This document shows positions 44,755-51,647 of a DNA stretch of 64,000 nt, piece after piece (position 1 is the first letter of the stretch; each line of letters opens with the position of its first letter). The DNA is from Nocardia sp. NBC_00508. Its GTDB lineage: Bacteria > Actinomycetota > Actinomycetes > Mycobacteriales > Mycobacteriaceae. The stretch spans positions 1,488,001 through 1,552,000 of the forward strand of contig NZ_CP107852.1 of NCBI RefSeq assembly GCF_036346875.1, in the 5' to 3' direction. The notes below the pieces were generated by a model. It did not search any database, was not told where the DNA came from, and saw only the letters and a list, made by a program, of their open reading frames with translations. Position numbers and translations under genes: made by a program.

Positions 44755-45177
44755 GTGGTCGCCGCGGCGGACGCGCAGAACTACGCTCAGAAGCTTGGCA
44801 TTTCACACGGCTTGGTTGTCCAGGAGTTGGGCTGGGACGAAGACGTCGACGACAACCTGCGGGCCGACGTCGAGGATGCGATCGGCGGCGAACTAGTCGA
44901 CGAGGACTCCGACGAGGTGATCGACGTCGTGCTGCTGTGGTGGCGCGATGGGGATGGTGACCTGGTGGACGCCTTGATGGACGCGATCGGCCCGCTCGCC
45001 GACGACGGTTTCGTCTGGGTGCTCACGCCCAAGACCGGGCAGCCGGGCCATGTCGAGCCGAGCGAGATCGCCGAATCCGCGCCGACAGCCGGCTTGACCC
45101 AGACCTCGGCGATCAGTCTCGGTGCGTGGACGGGCAGTCGCCTGGTGCAGCCCAAGGCTCCCTCGAAGCAGCGCTGA
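44755..45177 (+). CDS. DUF3052 protein (Rv2239c-like)
   Basis: A 140-residue acidic cytoplasmic protein of the DUF3052 family: LGISHGLVVQELGWDEDVDD, DEDSDEVIDVVLLWWRDGDG and VWVLTPKTGQPGHVEPSEIA are nearly identical to the M. tuberculosis protein. No catalytic motif is known. The GTG at 44755 is chosen because AGGAGG lies nine bases upstream; an ATG 16 codons earlier is in frame but not similar to the family. It precedes ahpE by 75 bp, as in mycobacteria, and the two may be an operon. Confidence 0.9.
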   Translation: MVAAADAQNYAQKLGISHGLVVQELGWDEDVDDNLRADVEDAIGGELVDEDSDEVIDVVLLWWRDGDGDLVDALMDAIGPLADDGFVWVLTPKTGQPGHVEPSEIAESAPTAGLTQTSAISLGAWTGSRLVQPKAPSKQR

Positions 45178-45252
45178 GCCGCCGCGTATGGTTTCCACCA
45201 GGGCGATCTCGCACGCCCGTCCGGTGAAGCCCGACACGATGGAGGATTCGCT

Positions 45253-45717
45253 ATGCCGCTAGAGGTTGGCACTGTCGCGCCGGATTTCACGCTGAAGGAC
45301 CAGAACAACCAGGAAGTCAGCCTGGCGGACTACCGCGGAAAGAAGAACGTGCTCATCGTCTTCTACCCGCTCGCGTTCACCGGGATCTGCCAGGGCGAGT
45401 TGTGCAAGGTCCGCGACGAGCTGCCGAAGTTCCAGAACGACAACGCGGAGATCCTCGCGATATCGGTGGGCCCGCCGCCCACGCACAAGATCTGGGCCGC
45501 CGAACAGGGCTACATCTTCCCGCTGCTGTCGGATTTCTGGCCGCACGGAGCGGTGGCCCAGGCCTACGGGGTGTTCAACGACAAGTCCGGATACCCCAAC
45601 CGCGGCACGTTCGTCGTCGACCGCGAGGGCTACATCCGCTTCGCCGAGATGAACGGCCCCGGCGAGGCCCGTGACCAGGCGGCTTGGGAGAAAGCGCTCG
45701 CCGCGCTAGATTCATAG
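45253..45717 (+). CDS. ahpE: Peroxiredoxin AhpE
   Basis: A 154-residue thiol peroxidase. The peroxidatic Cys is in PLAFTGICQGELCKVRDEL, and ISVGPPPTHKIWA plus LLSDFWPHGAVAQAYGVFND match M. tuberculosis AhpE closely. That enzyme is a 1-Cys peroxiredoxin with Asp where this protein has a second Cys; here the spacing is C-x4-C on the same helix, as in BCP/PrxQ atypical 2-Cys enzymes, so the recycling chemistry may differ. It reduces hydroperoxides using mycothiol/mycoredoxin or thioredoxin. GGAGG precedes the ATG. Confidence 0.94.
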   Translation: MPLEVGTVAPDFTLKDQNNQEVSLADYRGKKNVLIVFYPLAFTGICQGELCKVRDELPKFQNDNAEILAISVGPPPTHKIWAAEQGYIFPLLSDFWPHGAVAQAYGVFNDKSGYPNRGTFVVDREGYIRFAEMNGPGEARDQAAWEKALAALDS

Positions 45718-45734
45718 ACCGCCGGTCACGGTCC

Positions 45735-45806
45735 GGGCGTATAGCTCAGCGGTAGAGCACTGGTTTTACACACCAGCGGTCGGGGGTTCGATCCCCTCTG
45801 CGCCCA
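45735..45806 (+). tRNA. tRNA-Val (anticodon TAC)
   Basis: A complete cloverleaf of 72 nt. The acceptor arms are GGGCGTA and TGCGCCC with discriminator A, the D arm is GCTC-AGCGGTA-GAGC, the anticodon arm is CTGGT-TTTACAC-ACCAG giving anticodon TAC, and the T loop is TTCGATC. CCA is not encoded. The 3' part from the anticodon loop onward is duplicated at 51604-51647, marking it as the attachment site of an integrated element. Confidence 0.97.
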
Positions 45807-45807
45807 C
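45764..45807 (+). repeat. Left attachment repeat (attL, within tRNA-Val)
   Basis: This 44-bp stretch begins TTTTACACACCAGCGGTCGG in the anticodon arm and ends one base past the discriminator. It recurs at 51604-51647 with one substitution (G at 45786 is C at 51626). Confidence 0.85.
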
Positions 45808-46047
45808 CGATGAAGTACCAGCCAGACAAGGGTTTTCTACGCCCGACCTTCTGCTCCGCGCATTCCGTGGAGCAAACGTGGAGCACGTGACCATTCCGGC
45901 CAAGCGGGCCGCGCCATCGCCCGGTGCCACCACAGACTCCGAATACTCCCACATCCGCTCGCATGCACAGGGAAGCGATGTGTCATGCACCACTCCAGGT
46001 TCGGGATGTTGCGACGACTACTAGAACCCGAGTACGCGGAACGGGGT
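45808..46047. other. Left end of the island, no gene
   Basis: About 240 bp between the tRNA and the kinase stop codon. Minus-strand frames that cross it and the tRNA end in the familiar spurious reading of tRNA-Val and are not real proteins. The DNA probably belonged to the original element end. Confidence 0.4.
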
Positions 46048-47850
46048 TCAGCCGACCGGGAGTTTCACCACCGGATCGTGGCCCAGGTCGGTGACGTATA
46101 CGTTGTCCGCCGTGTCGACCGCCACACCCTGGGGATTCTTCAGGCCGGTGAACGGCAGCGGGGTCGGCGTCGACGCGCCCGCCGCCAACCTCACCACCCA
46201 TTTGTTACCCCAGTCGACGATGTACAGGTCTCCCGCCGTGTCGACCGCCACACCCTGGGGATCTTTGAGCCCCGTGAACGGCAACGTGGTCGGTTCCGAT
46301 GCGCCCGCCGCCAACATCACCACCCGCTCGGTACCCAATTCGGTGATGTATATGTTGCCCGCCGTGTCGACCGCCAGACCCTGGGGATCTCGGAGCCCCG
46401 TGAACGGCAGCGTCGTCGGTGCCGCCGCGCCCGCCGCCAACCTCACCACCCGATCATTACCCCAGTCGGCGACGTACACGTCTCCCGCCCTGTCGACCGC
46501 CACACCATGGGGATTCTTCAGGCCGGTGAACGGCAGCGGGGTCGGCGTCGACGCGCCCGCCGCCAATTTCACCACCCGATCGTTACTCGTGTCGGTGACG
46601 TATACGTTGCCCGCCGTGTCGACCGCCACACCCTGGGGATTATTCAGGCCGATGAACGGCAGCGGGGTCGGCGTCGACGCGCCCGCCGCCAATTTCACCA
46701 CCCGATCGTTACCCATGTCGGTGACGTATACGTTGCCCGCCGTGTCGACCGCCACATCGGTGGGCAGGCTGACGCCGGTGAACGGCAGCGGAGTCTGTGC
46801 CGAGTAGCCCGGGGCGATAGGCGTGGGCGAGTCGCCACCGTCGCCTGATTCCCGTTGGACACCGATGACGACAGCTACGGCGGCCACCACCGTAACCGCG
46901 ACCGCGGCGGCGAGCAGCCCGGCGGTCTTGGGCGACAATCTGATTCGCCGCCCATGGCGCGCAGCTACGGCCACGGTGGCGCTGACCGCGGAATCGCCCA
47001 CCGCGGCGCAGGCCGCCGCGGCCAACTCGCGTACGGTCTGATAACGACTGTCGGGGTTTTTGGCCATTCCCTTGGCGATGACCGCATCGAACGCAGTCGG
47101 TACATCGGGTGTAGTGGTGCTGGGACGCGGGGGTGGGGTGTGCAGGTGATGGGCCATCACACCCTGTATCCCCAATTCGCTCGCAAACGGCGGCCGGCCG
47201 GTCAGGCACTCATACAGCACGCACGTCAACGCGTACACGTCTACTCGGGCATCGGCCTTGACCTCCGCGCCGATCTCCTCCGGCGCCATGTAGGCGACGG
47301 TGCCGATGGTCTCGCCGACCGCGGTCAGCGTAAGGTCGTCGGCGGCGTGGGCGATCCCGAAGTCGATCAGGGAGGCGAACTCATCGGCCCCTAGCAGGAT
47401 GTTGGTGGGTTTGACATCGCGGTGGACCAGCCCGGCGTCGTGGGCCGCCTGCAGCGCGCCGGCCACCTGCGCGATGATCGCCACGGCCCGCCGCGGCGAC
47501 AAGGCCCCTTCTCGCGTGATCACCTTGCGCAGGTCAGTGCCCTCGATCAAGCGCATATTCAGATAGAGCCGACCGTCGATGTCGCCGAAGTCGTGGATGG
47601 GGATCACATGCGGCTCGGTCAACTGCGCCACCGCCCGGCACTCCCGGCGGAACCGCTCGCGCAGCTGCTCGTCATCGGCGAAGCGCTCGGGCAACACCTT
47701 GAGCGCCACCACCCGGTTGGTCAGCGAATCATGCGCCCGCCACACCTGGCCCATGCCGCCCTGACCCAGCAGCGACAGGAGCCGATAGCGTCCGAACGCC
47801 TCCGCCGGCCCCCAAGTGGCGTCCCCGCCACCCACTAACGTGTCACCCAT
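46048..47850 (-). CDS. PknD-like Ser/Thr kinase with NHL beta-propeller sensor
   Basis: A 600-residue membrane receptor kinase. The kinase domain (about 20-280) is complete: LLGQGGMGQVWRAHD, VVALKVLPE, LVHRDVKPTNILL, ASLIDFGIAHA, GTVAYMAPEEIGA. A membrane segment (TAGLLAAAVAVTVVAAVAVV) at about 310-333 leads to an external domain of six 42-residue NHL repeats (e.g. NPQGVAVDTAGNVYVTD), a six-bladed propeller. The layout is that of M. tuberculosis PknD. It would phosphorylate cytoplasmic proteins on sensing an external ligand. The DNA of the blades is strongly repetitive with a 126-bp period. It lies within the tRNA-Val island. The start overlaps a 23-bp tandem duplication. Confidence 0.93.
   Translation of the reverse strand: MGDTLVGGGDATWGPAEAFGRYRLLSLLGQGGMGQVWRAHDSLTNRVVALKVLPERFADDEQLRERFRRECRAVAQLTEPHVIPIHDFGDIDGRLYLNMRLIEGTDLRKVITREGALSPRRAVAIIAQVAGALQAAHDAGLVHRDVKPTNILLGADEFASLIDFGIAHAADDLTLTAVGETIGTVAYMAPEEIGAEVKADARVDVYALTCVLYECLTGRPPFASELGIQGVMAHHLHTPPPRPSTTTPDVPTAFDAVIAKGMAKNPDSRYQTVRELAAAACAAVGDSAVSATVAVAARHGRRIRLSPKTAGLLAAAVAVTVVAAVAVVIGVQRESGDGGDSPTPIAPGYSAQTPLPFTGVSLPTDVAVDTAGNVYVTDMGNDRVVKLAAGASTPTPLPFIGLNNPQGVAVDTAGNVYVTDTSNDRVVKLAAGASTPTPLPFTGLKNPHGVAVDRAGDVYVADWGNDRVVRLAAGAAAPTTLPFTGLRDPQGLAVDTAGNIYITELGTERVVMLAAGASEPTTLPFTGLKDPQGVAVDTAGDLYIVDWGNKWVVRLAAGASTPTPLPFTGLKNPQGVAVDTADNVYVTDLGHDPVVKLPVG
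46069..46800. repeat. 126-bp tandem coding repeat (six NHL blades)
   Basis: Six units of 126 bp encode the propeller blades of the kinase. Phrases such as CGTGTCGACCGCCACACCCT recur at 126-bp steps (for example 46111 and 46237). Several units are near-identical in DNA, suggesting recent duplication or gene conversion between blades. Confidence 0.85.
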
Positions 47851-47881
47851 TGTGCCGTTAACGTGTCATCCATTGTGCCGT
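47836..47881. repeat. 23-bp tandem duplication across the kinase start codon
   Basis: TAACGTGTCACCCATTGTGC plus CGT (47836-47858) is followed immediately by a second copy (47859-47881) with one change. The first copy contains the kinase start codon. On the minus strand the upstream copy supplies another ATG that opens a 12-codon frame overlapping the kinase start in a different frame. Confidence 0.85.
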
Positions 47882-48186
47882 CCCTTGACCACCCGACTGG
47901 CAAACGGTGTACTTGCTTGCATTCCAACCCCGCCCGAGCGGGTAGCCCACACTGGTTGATTCAGCCAGGCCAGACAGTCGAGAGTCGCCTATCGTCGGCG
48001 GGCGCATGCTCATGCCGGCAAGTACGCGGCCGGGCATTGCCCCGCCACCGGTCCGAGTGCGCGGATCGTGCCGAAATCCGGCCAACAAACCTGTCGCAAG
48101 TTCAGCGTACCTCTGAGCCATACGACCAACTTCGTGAAGCCGCCGACTTCCGGACGCCATGCCCTGCTCGCCTGTCCCCGATGCCG
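47882..48186. other. Island interior, no intact gene
   Basis: About 300 bp between the kinase promoter region and the integrase remnant. A minus-strand frame continues from the integrase remnant through here but shows no recombinase features and looks like chance reading. I see no RNA gene. Confidence 0.4.
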
Positions 48187-48289
48187 GGCCCGCCGCCTCC
48201 AGCGCTCCGGGGTAGACGTGCCCGTACACCCGCAGCGGCACCGCCGGATCATGGCCAAGCCACTTCGCCACCGCCGCGCCGGTGTCCAA
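48187..48289 (-). pseudogene. C-terminal remnant of a tyrosine recombinase (integrase)
   Basis: About 33 codons (GAAVAKWLGHDPAVPLRVYG followed by HVYPGALEAAG) match the end of phage/ICE tyrosine integrases: the conserved LGH box and the catalytic Tyr in RVYGHVYP. Everything upstream (catalytic Arg boxes, core-binding domain) is missing, and the frame downstream is foreign. Its presence supports the view that the att-flanked segment was inserted by such an enzyme. Confidence 0.65.
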
Positions 48290-48618
48290 GAGGTCACTCC
48301 TGGAGCAAGCACCGCCAGGACTTCAAGGGAATGACGCAGGACGACCTCGCGGAAAAGGTCTATCAGATCATCCAAGGTCCACAAATGGAGCGTCTGGGCA
48401 AAGACTACAAAGGCGACCCGGTCATGATGCGCTACGACGGGTTCATCGTCATCGTCGACCCCAGCACTACTGATCACGGCACCGTCTACCGGCCGAAGGA
48501 CCCATTGGGCGAGTTCATCCGCCTCACCAACCAGACCACGGATCCATCACTCGACCCTTCCAGGGTCCCCGGCGGCACCGGAGGGACGCCTCCCGGAAAG
48601 CCTGGCGGTAGTCGATGA
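48286..48618 (+). pseudogene. Truncated polymorphic-toxin C-terminal domain
   Basis: From about 48286 the frame reads GHSWSKHRQDFKGM, then DLAEKVYQIIQGPQMERLGK, MMRYDGFIVIVDPSTTDHGT and YRPKDPLGEFIRL. The H-SWxKH start, the central YxGFIVIVDP strand and the closing VYRPxDP pattern resemble nuclease tips of WXG/CdiA-type polymorphic toxins in Nocardia. No secretion or repeat domain is attached: the frame is cut off at the integrase remnant. The stop overlaps the start of the next gene (ATGA), the typical arrangement of toxin tip and immunity gene. Toxin identity is inferred from pattern only. Confidence 0.5.
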
Positions 48619-49031
48619 CTACGAGATCAGGAGAGCTTTCGTTGGAATTCGATATGTCGAAGCTGACGCCCAGGGAACACGACTTCGTCGACTCGGCCCT
48701 GGCCAGCTGGGTCGGAGTGTCTACGAACGCACCGATTCCGGTGCGGGCGCTGGGGTTTGCCGACCGGGACCGGTTCGATGACGAGGCCGCCAGGCTCCGT
48801 CGCGCTGTCCGCGACGGCGCGATGTTGACCGAGGTCGAGACCGCGAGGGCGCTGTTCCTGAGCGAACTGGCTTTCGGCAGCGACCTGTTCGGCGCGGGCG
48901 TGGAATTCCAACTGGTCAGCCCGATGCGCGACGCCGAAGCGATCACCATCCTTCGCTCCCTGCAACGGAAGCTCTATACCCGCGCAGGCGCCAATGCGCT
49001 GTTCAAACCCGAGCTGTACGCACCCGAATAG
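48615..49031 (+). CDS. Putative immunity protein for the toxin tip
   Basis: A 138-residue, mostly helical acidic protein (LTPREHDFVDSALASWVGVS, ARALFLSELAFGSDLFGAGV, MRDAEAITILRSLQRKLYTR). Not recognised as a known family. Its ATG lies within the stop codon of the truncated toxin frame, and small acidic proteins in this position usually neutralise the toxin encoded just upstream. The frame is intact while the toxin is truncated, as seen for orphan immunity genes retained after loss of the toxin. Confidence 0.6.
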   Translation: MTTRSGELSLEFDMSKLTPREHDFVDSALASWVGVSTNAPIPVRALGFADRDRFDDEAARLRRAVRDGAMLTEVETARALFLSELAFGSDLFGAGVEFQLVSPMRDAEAITILRSLQRKLYTRAGANALFKPELYAPE

Positions 49032-49095
49032 GCCCGAACCACAAGATGGACAGTTCGGAGAGACACCGGAATAGCCAACCGGCATGCATGCGCAC

Positions 49096-49215
49096 GGCCG
49101 ACCGCGACACCCCTACACCAGCAAATCGCCGACGAACTCGGCCACACCAGCCGATCAGGCGCGTATCGCGCCGCCCGGTACGCGCGCAATCGACTCCGCA
49201 CGGCCACCCGCAGGA
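49096..49215 (+). pseudogene. Possible HTH-domain remnant
   Basis: A reading frame without start codon contains PLHQQIADELGHTSRSGAYR and AARYARNRLR, reminiscent of the helix-turn-helix found in phage-type or mobile-element proteins that begin IADELGYANRS. It is short, has no start and is not continued by recognisable sequence; low confidence. Confidence 0.25.
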
Positions 49216-49269
49216 AGACAACACGCTCCGCAGGTCGGCAGACCGATCCACGTTGACCACCGGAGGTGG

Positions 49270-49365
49270 TCAGTCGTCGTAGTCGCTTGGCCAGAAGATC
49301 ACGGCGACGACGACCGTGAGCGGCAGGCCGAAGGCAACCGCGAGTCCGAGCTGAGTCGCGCTCAT
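49270..49365 (-). CDS. 31-residue single-helix membrane peptide
   Basis: The ATG at 49365 lies inside the stop codon of the upstream 97-residue gene (TGATG overlap). It encodes MSATQLGLAVAFGLPLTVVV followed by AVIFWPSDYDD: one membrane helix with a short acidic tail. Its counterpart in the second module (60985-61329) has the same helix plus a soluble tail and the same coupled arrangement, which argues for real translation. Function unknown; a membrane partner of the upstream protein is the obvious guess. Confidence 0.6.
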   Translation of the reverse strand: MSATQLGLAVAFGLPLTVVVAVIFWPSDYDD

Positions 49366-49655
49366 CGTCGCACCCCGCCGATGGCCGTCCAGCGGGCGAA
49401 TGATGCACGGGGCGCGGCGCATTCGACATCAACCACGGCCATGAGCCGATCCAAGGTCATCGCGTCGATGTGCGCCGACGACGGCAGCAACACCACGTCG
49501 GCACCGGACGCCGAGACCTGTTCGACCAGACCCAGTACCGAATCGGTGTCGGCCCAGTTCAACGCGTACCCCAATCGTCGCGCCAGTCGCCGCACCTGGG
49601 CCGCGTCCCAATCCGGTGTCGGCGATGACGGGTCTATCCAGCCGATCGCGTCCAT
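49362..49655 (-). CDS. Small soluble protein of the XRE-associated module
   Basis: A 97-residue protein: MDAIGWIDPSSPTPDWDAAQ, VRRLARRLGYALNWADTDSV, GADVVLLPSSAHIDAMTLDR. It resembles the 125-residue protein at 61326-61703 in order of motifs (ALG-x-I, IR-x-LA-x(3)-GY, VV-x-PS-x(2)-H, then a conserved D/C region) and perhaps a resolvase-like fold without catalytic Ser at the N-terminus. GGAAGG precedes the ATG at 49655. The stop overlaps the small membrane gene. Divergent from the XRE regulator at 49824, whose target it may be. Confidence 0.65.
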   Translation of the reverse strand: MDAIGWIDPSSPTPDWDAAQVRRLARRLGYALNWADTDSVLGLVEQVSASGADVVLLPSSAHIDAMTLDRLMAVVDVECAAPRASFARWTAIGGVRR

Positions 49656-49823
49656 CCCCTGCGCCTTCCATCCCCTGCTGTCCGTTGGCAATCCCTCGCG
49701 CCGGGGAATCGAGTTCGACCCGGCGCGAGGGCTGGGGCTTACGTTGGCAGCGCAGACACCCTCGAAGTCCGAAGGGTTTTCGTACTCTTGGAGCCTCGGC
49801 GCACTCAGGATGGAGTGGTGAGC

Positions 49824-51029
49824 ATGAGCGAGAACCGCAGCGGTGTAGCAGCCCGAGTAGCCCAAGCTCGCAAGCTGGGCGGACTGACGCAACGGCAGCT
49901 CGCCGCGAAGGCGAACGTGTCAGTCGGGCTGGTCCAGTCGGTAGAGCAGGGCCGCGTGCCTGCCACACCCGCGTTTCTCGGCGCGGTCTCCAAGGCGTTG
50001 CGCGTGTCGGTCGCCGAACTCAACGGCCAGCCATTCCCGCCCGCCCCGGCAGATACCGAGGTGCACGCCGCGATTGCGGTCCTGCGCACCGAACTGGCCG
50101 CCTACGACATCGACAATGCTGCCGTCCCCCAACTGCGTGTGCTGGCCGAGATCGCCGCCGACGTCGAACAGGTGTGCCGGTATCGACGCAACGCTTCGTT
50201 CCACCGACTCGGCGACGCGTTGCCCTCACTGCTCAGCGAGGTTCGCGCCGTTGTGCACCGCACCCGCGGCGCCGAACGGGATCGCGCTCTGGTGATGCTG
50301 TGCGAGCTGTACTACTCGGCGCACTCCCTGGCATACAAGCTCGGCTATGCGGATCTGGCCGCGCTCGCGGTCGACCGGATCGCCTGGGCTGCCGCCGAGG
50401 CCGATAATCCGCTGTGGCGGGCGACCGCGCAGTTCCAGCGCGCCGCGCTGCTCACCTCCGGCGGCGACTGGACGGCTGCGCTGTCGTTCCTGGAACGCTG
50501 CCGCGCGAGCATCGAACCGCGACTCGGCGCAGGGCGGCGTGATGATCTGATCGCCTGGGGTGGCCTGCACCTACAATCCGGGCTCGCCGCCTCCCGATCG
50601 GGCAAACGCGACCTCGCCGACCAGCACCTTGCCGAGGCACGGGCCACCGCTCGACGCGTCGGCGATGACCGCGACCCGGTCCTGTCGTTCGGCCCCACCA
50701 ACGTCGGTATCTGGAGTGTCGCGCTCGCGGTCGAGGCCATGGACGGCACCGAGGCATTGAACCGCGCCCGCACGCTCGTAATCCCCGCCGACGCGCCAAA
50801 AGAACGTGCCGGGCACCACTACATCGACCTTTCCCGCGCCTACCTGCTGCACGGTGACCGTCCTCTTGCCCTCGACGCCCTGCTGACGGCGAAGTCGATT
50901 GCACCAGCACAGACCCGCTACAACCCCGGTGTCCACGAGACCGTACGGGCGCTGGCGCGCGCCGAGGCACGCAGCGTTGAGACCGTGCACGGGTTCGCAG
51001 TGTGGTGCGGAATCACGAACCGGCTCTAG
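49824..51029 (+). CDS. XRE-family regulator with TPR-like C-terminal domain
   Basis: A 401-residue regulator. The HTH is at about 6-60 (VAARVAQARKLGGLTQRQLA, VSVGLVQSVEQGRVPATPAF). The long C-terminal region consists of helical tetratricopeptide-like repeats (ALVMLCELYYSAHSLAYKLG, LADQHLAEARATARRVGDDR, FGPTNVGIWSVALAVEAMDG). Proteins of this type are very common in Nocardia and Streptomyces and often pair with small genes next to them. Start ATG 49824 with GGAG upstream. Divergent from the 97-residue/31-residue pair and overlapping the monooxygenase gene by four bases at its 3' end. Confidence 0.88.
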   Translation: MSENRSGVAARVAQARKLGGLTQRQLAAKANVSVGLVQSVEQGRVPATPAFLGAVSKALRVSVAELNGQPFPPAPADTEVHAAIAVLRTELAAYDIDNAAVPQLRVLAEIAADVEQVCRYRRNASFHRLGDALPSLLSEVRAVVHRTRGAERDRALVMLCELYYSAHSLAYKLGYADLAALAVDRIAWAAAEADNPLWRATAQFQRAALLTSGGDWTAALSFLERCRASIEPRLGAGRRDDLIAWGGLHLQSGLAASRSGKRDLADQHLAEARATARRVGDDRDPVLSFGPTNVGIWSVALAVEAMDGTEALNRARTLVIPADAPKERAGHHYIDLSRAYLLHGDRPLALDALLTAKSIAPAQTRYNPGVHETVRALARAEARSVETVHGFAVWCGITNRL

Positions 51030-51334
51030 TCGGGCAACCCCTTCGCCACCGCCGGGGCCAGGAACTCGACACGGAACGAGTCGATAAACTCGGCGCGCCG
51101 GTCGAGGAAGCGCCGCGTGTGCGGCTGCCGTTCGTGCTCATCGAACGCGGCCCGGTCCCGATACACCTCGTAGAAGACCCGCGACAGCGGCTCGCCTTCG
51201 ACCGCGTGCGTGGCGTACACGAGCGTGCCGGGCTCATGGTCCCGAATGCCCTCGATGGTCTCGGCGACGAGCAGGTCGAACGCTGCCGCCTTGTCGGCGT
51301 CGATCAAGTCGAACTTCACCGCGAGTGCGAACAT
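51026..51334 (-). CDS. Antibiotic-biosynthesis-monooxygenase (ABM) domain protein
   Basis: A 102-residue ferredoxin-like ABM-fold protein: MFALAVKFDLIDADKAAAFD, IEGIRDHEPGTLVYATHAVE, VFYEVYRDRAAFDEHERQPH and RFLDRRAEFIDSF. The family includes quinol monooxygenases such as YgiN and dimeric haem- or cofactor-free oxygenases. Substrate unknown. The internal ATG at 51334 gives the family length. It is the last gene before the right attachment repeat and is convergent with the XRE gene. Confidence 0.88.
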   Translation of the reverse strand: MFALAVKFDLIDADKAAAFDLLVAETIEGIRDHEPGTLVYATHAVEGEPLSRVFYEVYRDRAAFDEHERQPHTRRFLDRRAEFIDSFRVEFLAPAVAKGLPD

Positions 51335-51395
51335 TCGCCGACGGTACCGCAGCGGGTCGCCGCGGCCCCGTCTGACCGATCCCCGGACACTCAGC

Positions 51396-51430
51396 GCACC
51401 CCGCCGCACATAATGGGTACGGCGGGGTGC
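51396..51430. repeat. Perfect 11-bp inverted repeat
   Basis: GCACCCCGCCG at 51396-51406 and CGGCGGGGTGC at 51420-51430 flank a 13-base AT-richer loop. It lies 62 bp upstream of the monooxygenase start on the minus strand; it could be a terminator left from deleted sequence or an operator. Confidence 0.6.
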
Positions 51431-51603
51431 TGTCCTCCGTGATGGAGGCTGCGCCTTCGCAGCTCAGGCGGTGTTTCCATCCTGCCAAGAACCTGCCAAG
51501 ACCGGCACGAACAGGGTGGATGGGGCCGCACACACCGGACACGAAACAGCCTCTGACGTGGGCGGTATGGACGGGGCGATGCCCAGTGGACGGAAGCGCG
51601 CGC

Positions 51604-51647
51604 TTTTACACACCAGCGGTCGGGGCTTCGATCCCCTCTGCGCCCAC
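51604..51647 (+). repeat. Right attachment repeat (attR, partial tRNA-Val)
   Basis: Copy of the tRNA-Val 3' part, TTTTACACACCAGCGGTCGG onward, differing at one base in the T stem. The preceding bases do not resemble the tRNA 5' half, so it is not a functional tRNA. Confidence 0.85.

Larger units (their letters stand above)
45764..51647. mobile_element. Decayed integrative element in tRNA-Val
   Basis: A 5.9-kb segment bounded by a 44-bp direct repeat made of the 3' part of the tRNA-Val gene (43 of 44 positions identical). The intact tRNA stands at the left end and the partial copy at the right, the classic product of tyrosine-recombinase integration. Inside are a PknD-like kinase, an integrase C-terminal remnant, a truncated toxin tip with putative immunity gene, an XRE regulator module and a monooxygenase. 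No intact integrase, excisionase or transfer gene is left, so it is probably immobile. Confidence 0.8.

Noticed and set aside
45746..45993. Minus-strand ORFs crossing tRNA-Val
   Set aside because: They read the tRNA gene backwards, a well-known source of false proteins.
46069..46800. Regular 126-bp repeats as a possible CRISPR array
   Set aside because: The repeats are in-frame coding units of NHL blades with no unique spacers; no CRISPR array or cas gene was seen anywhere in the window.
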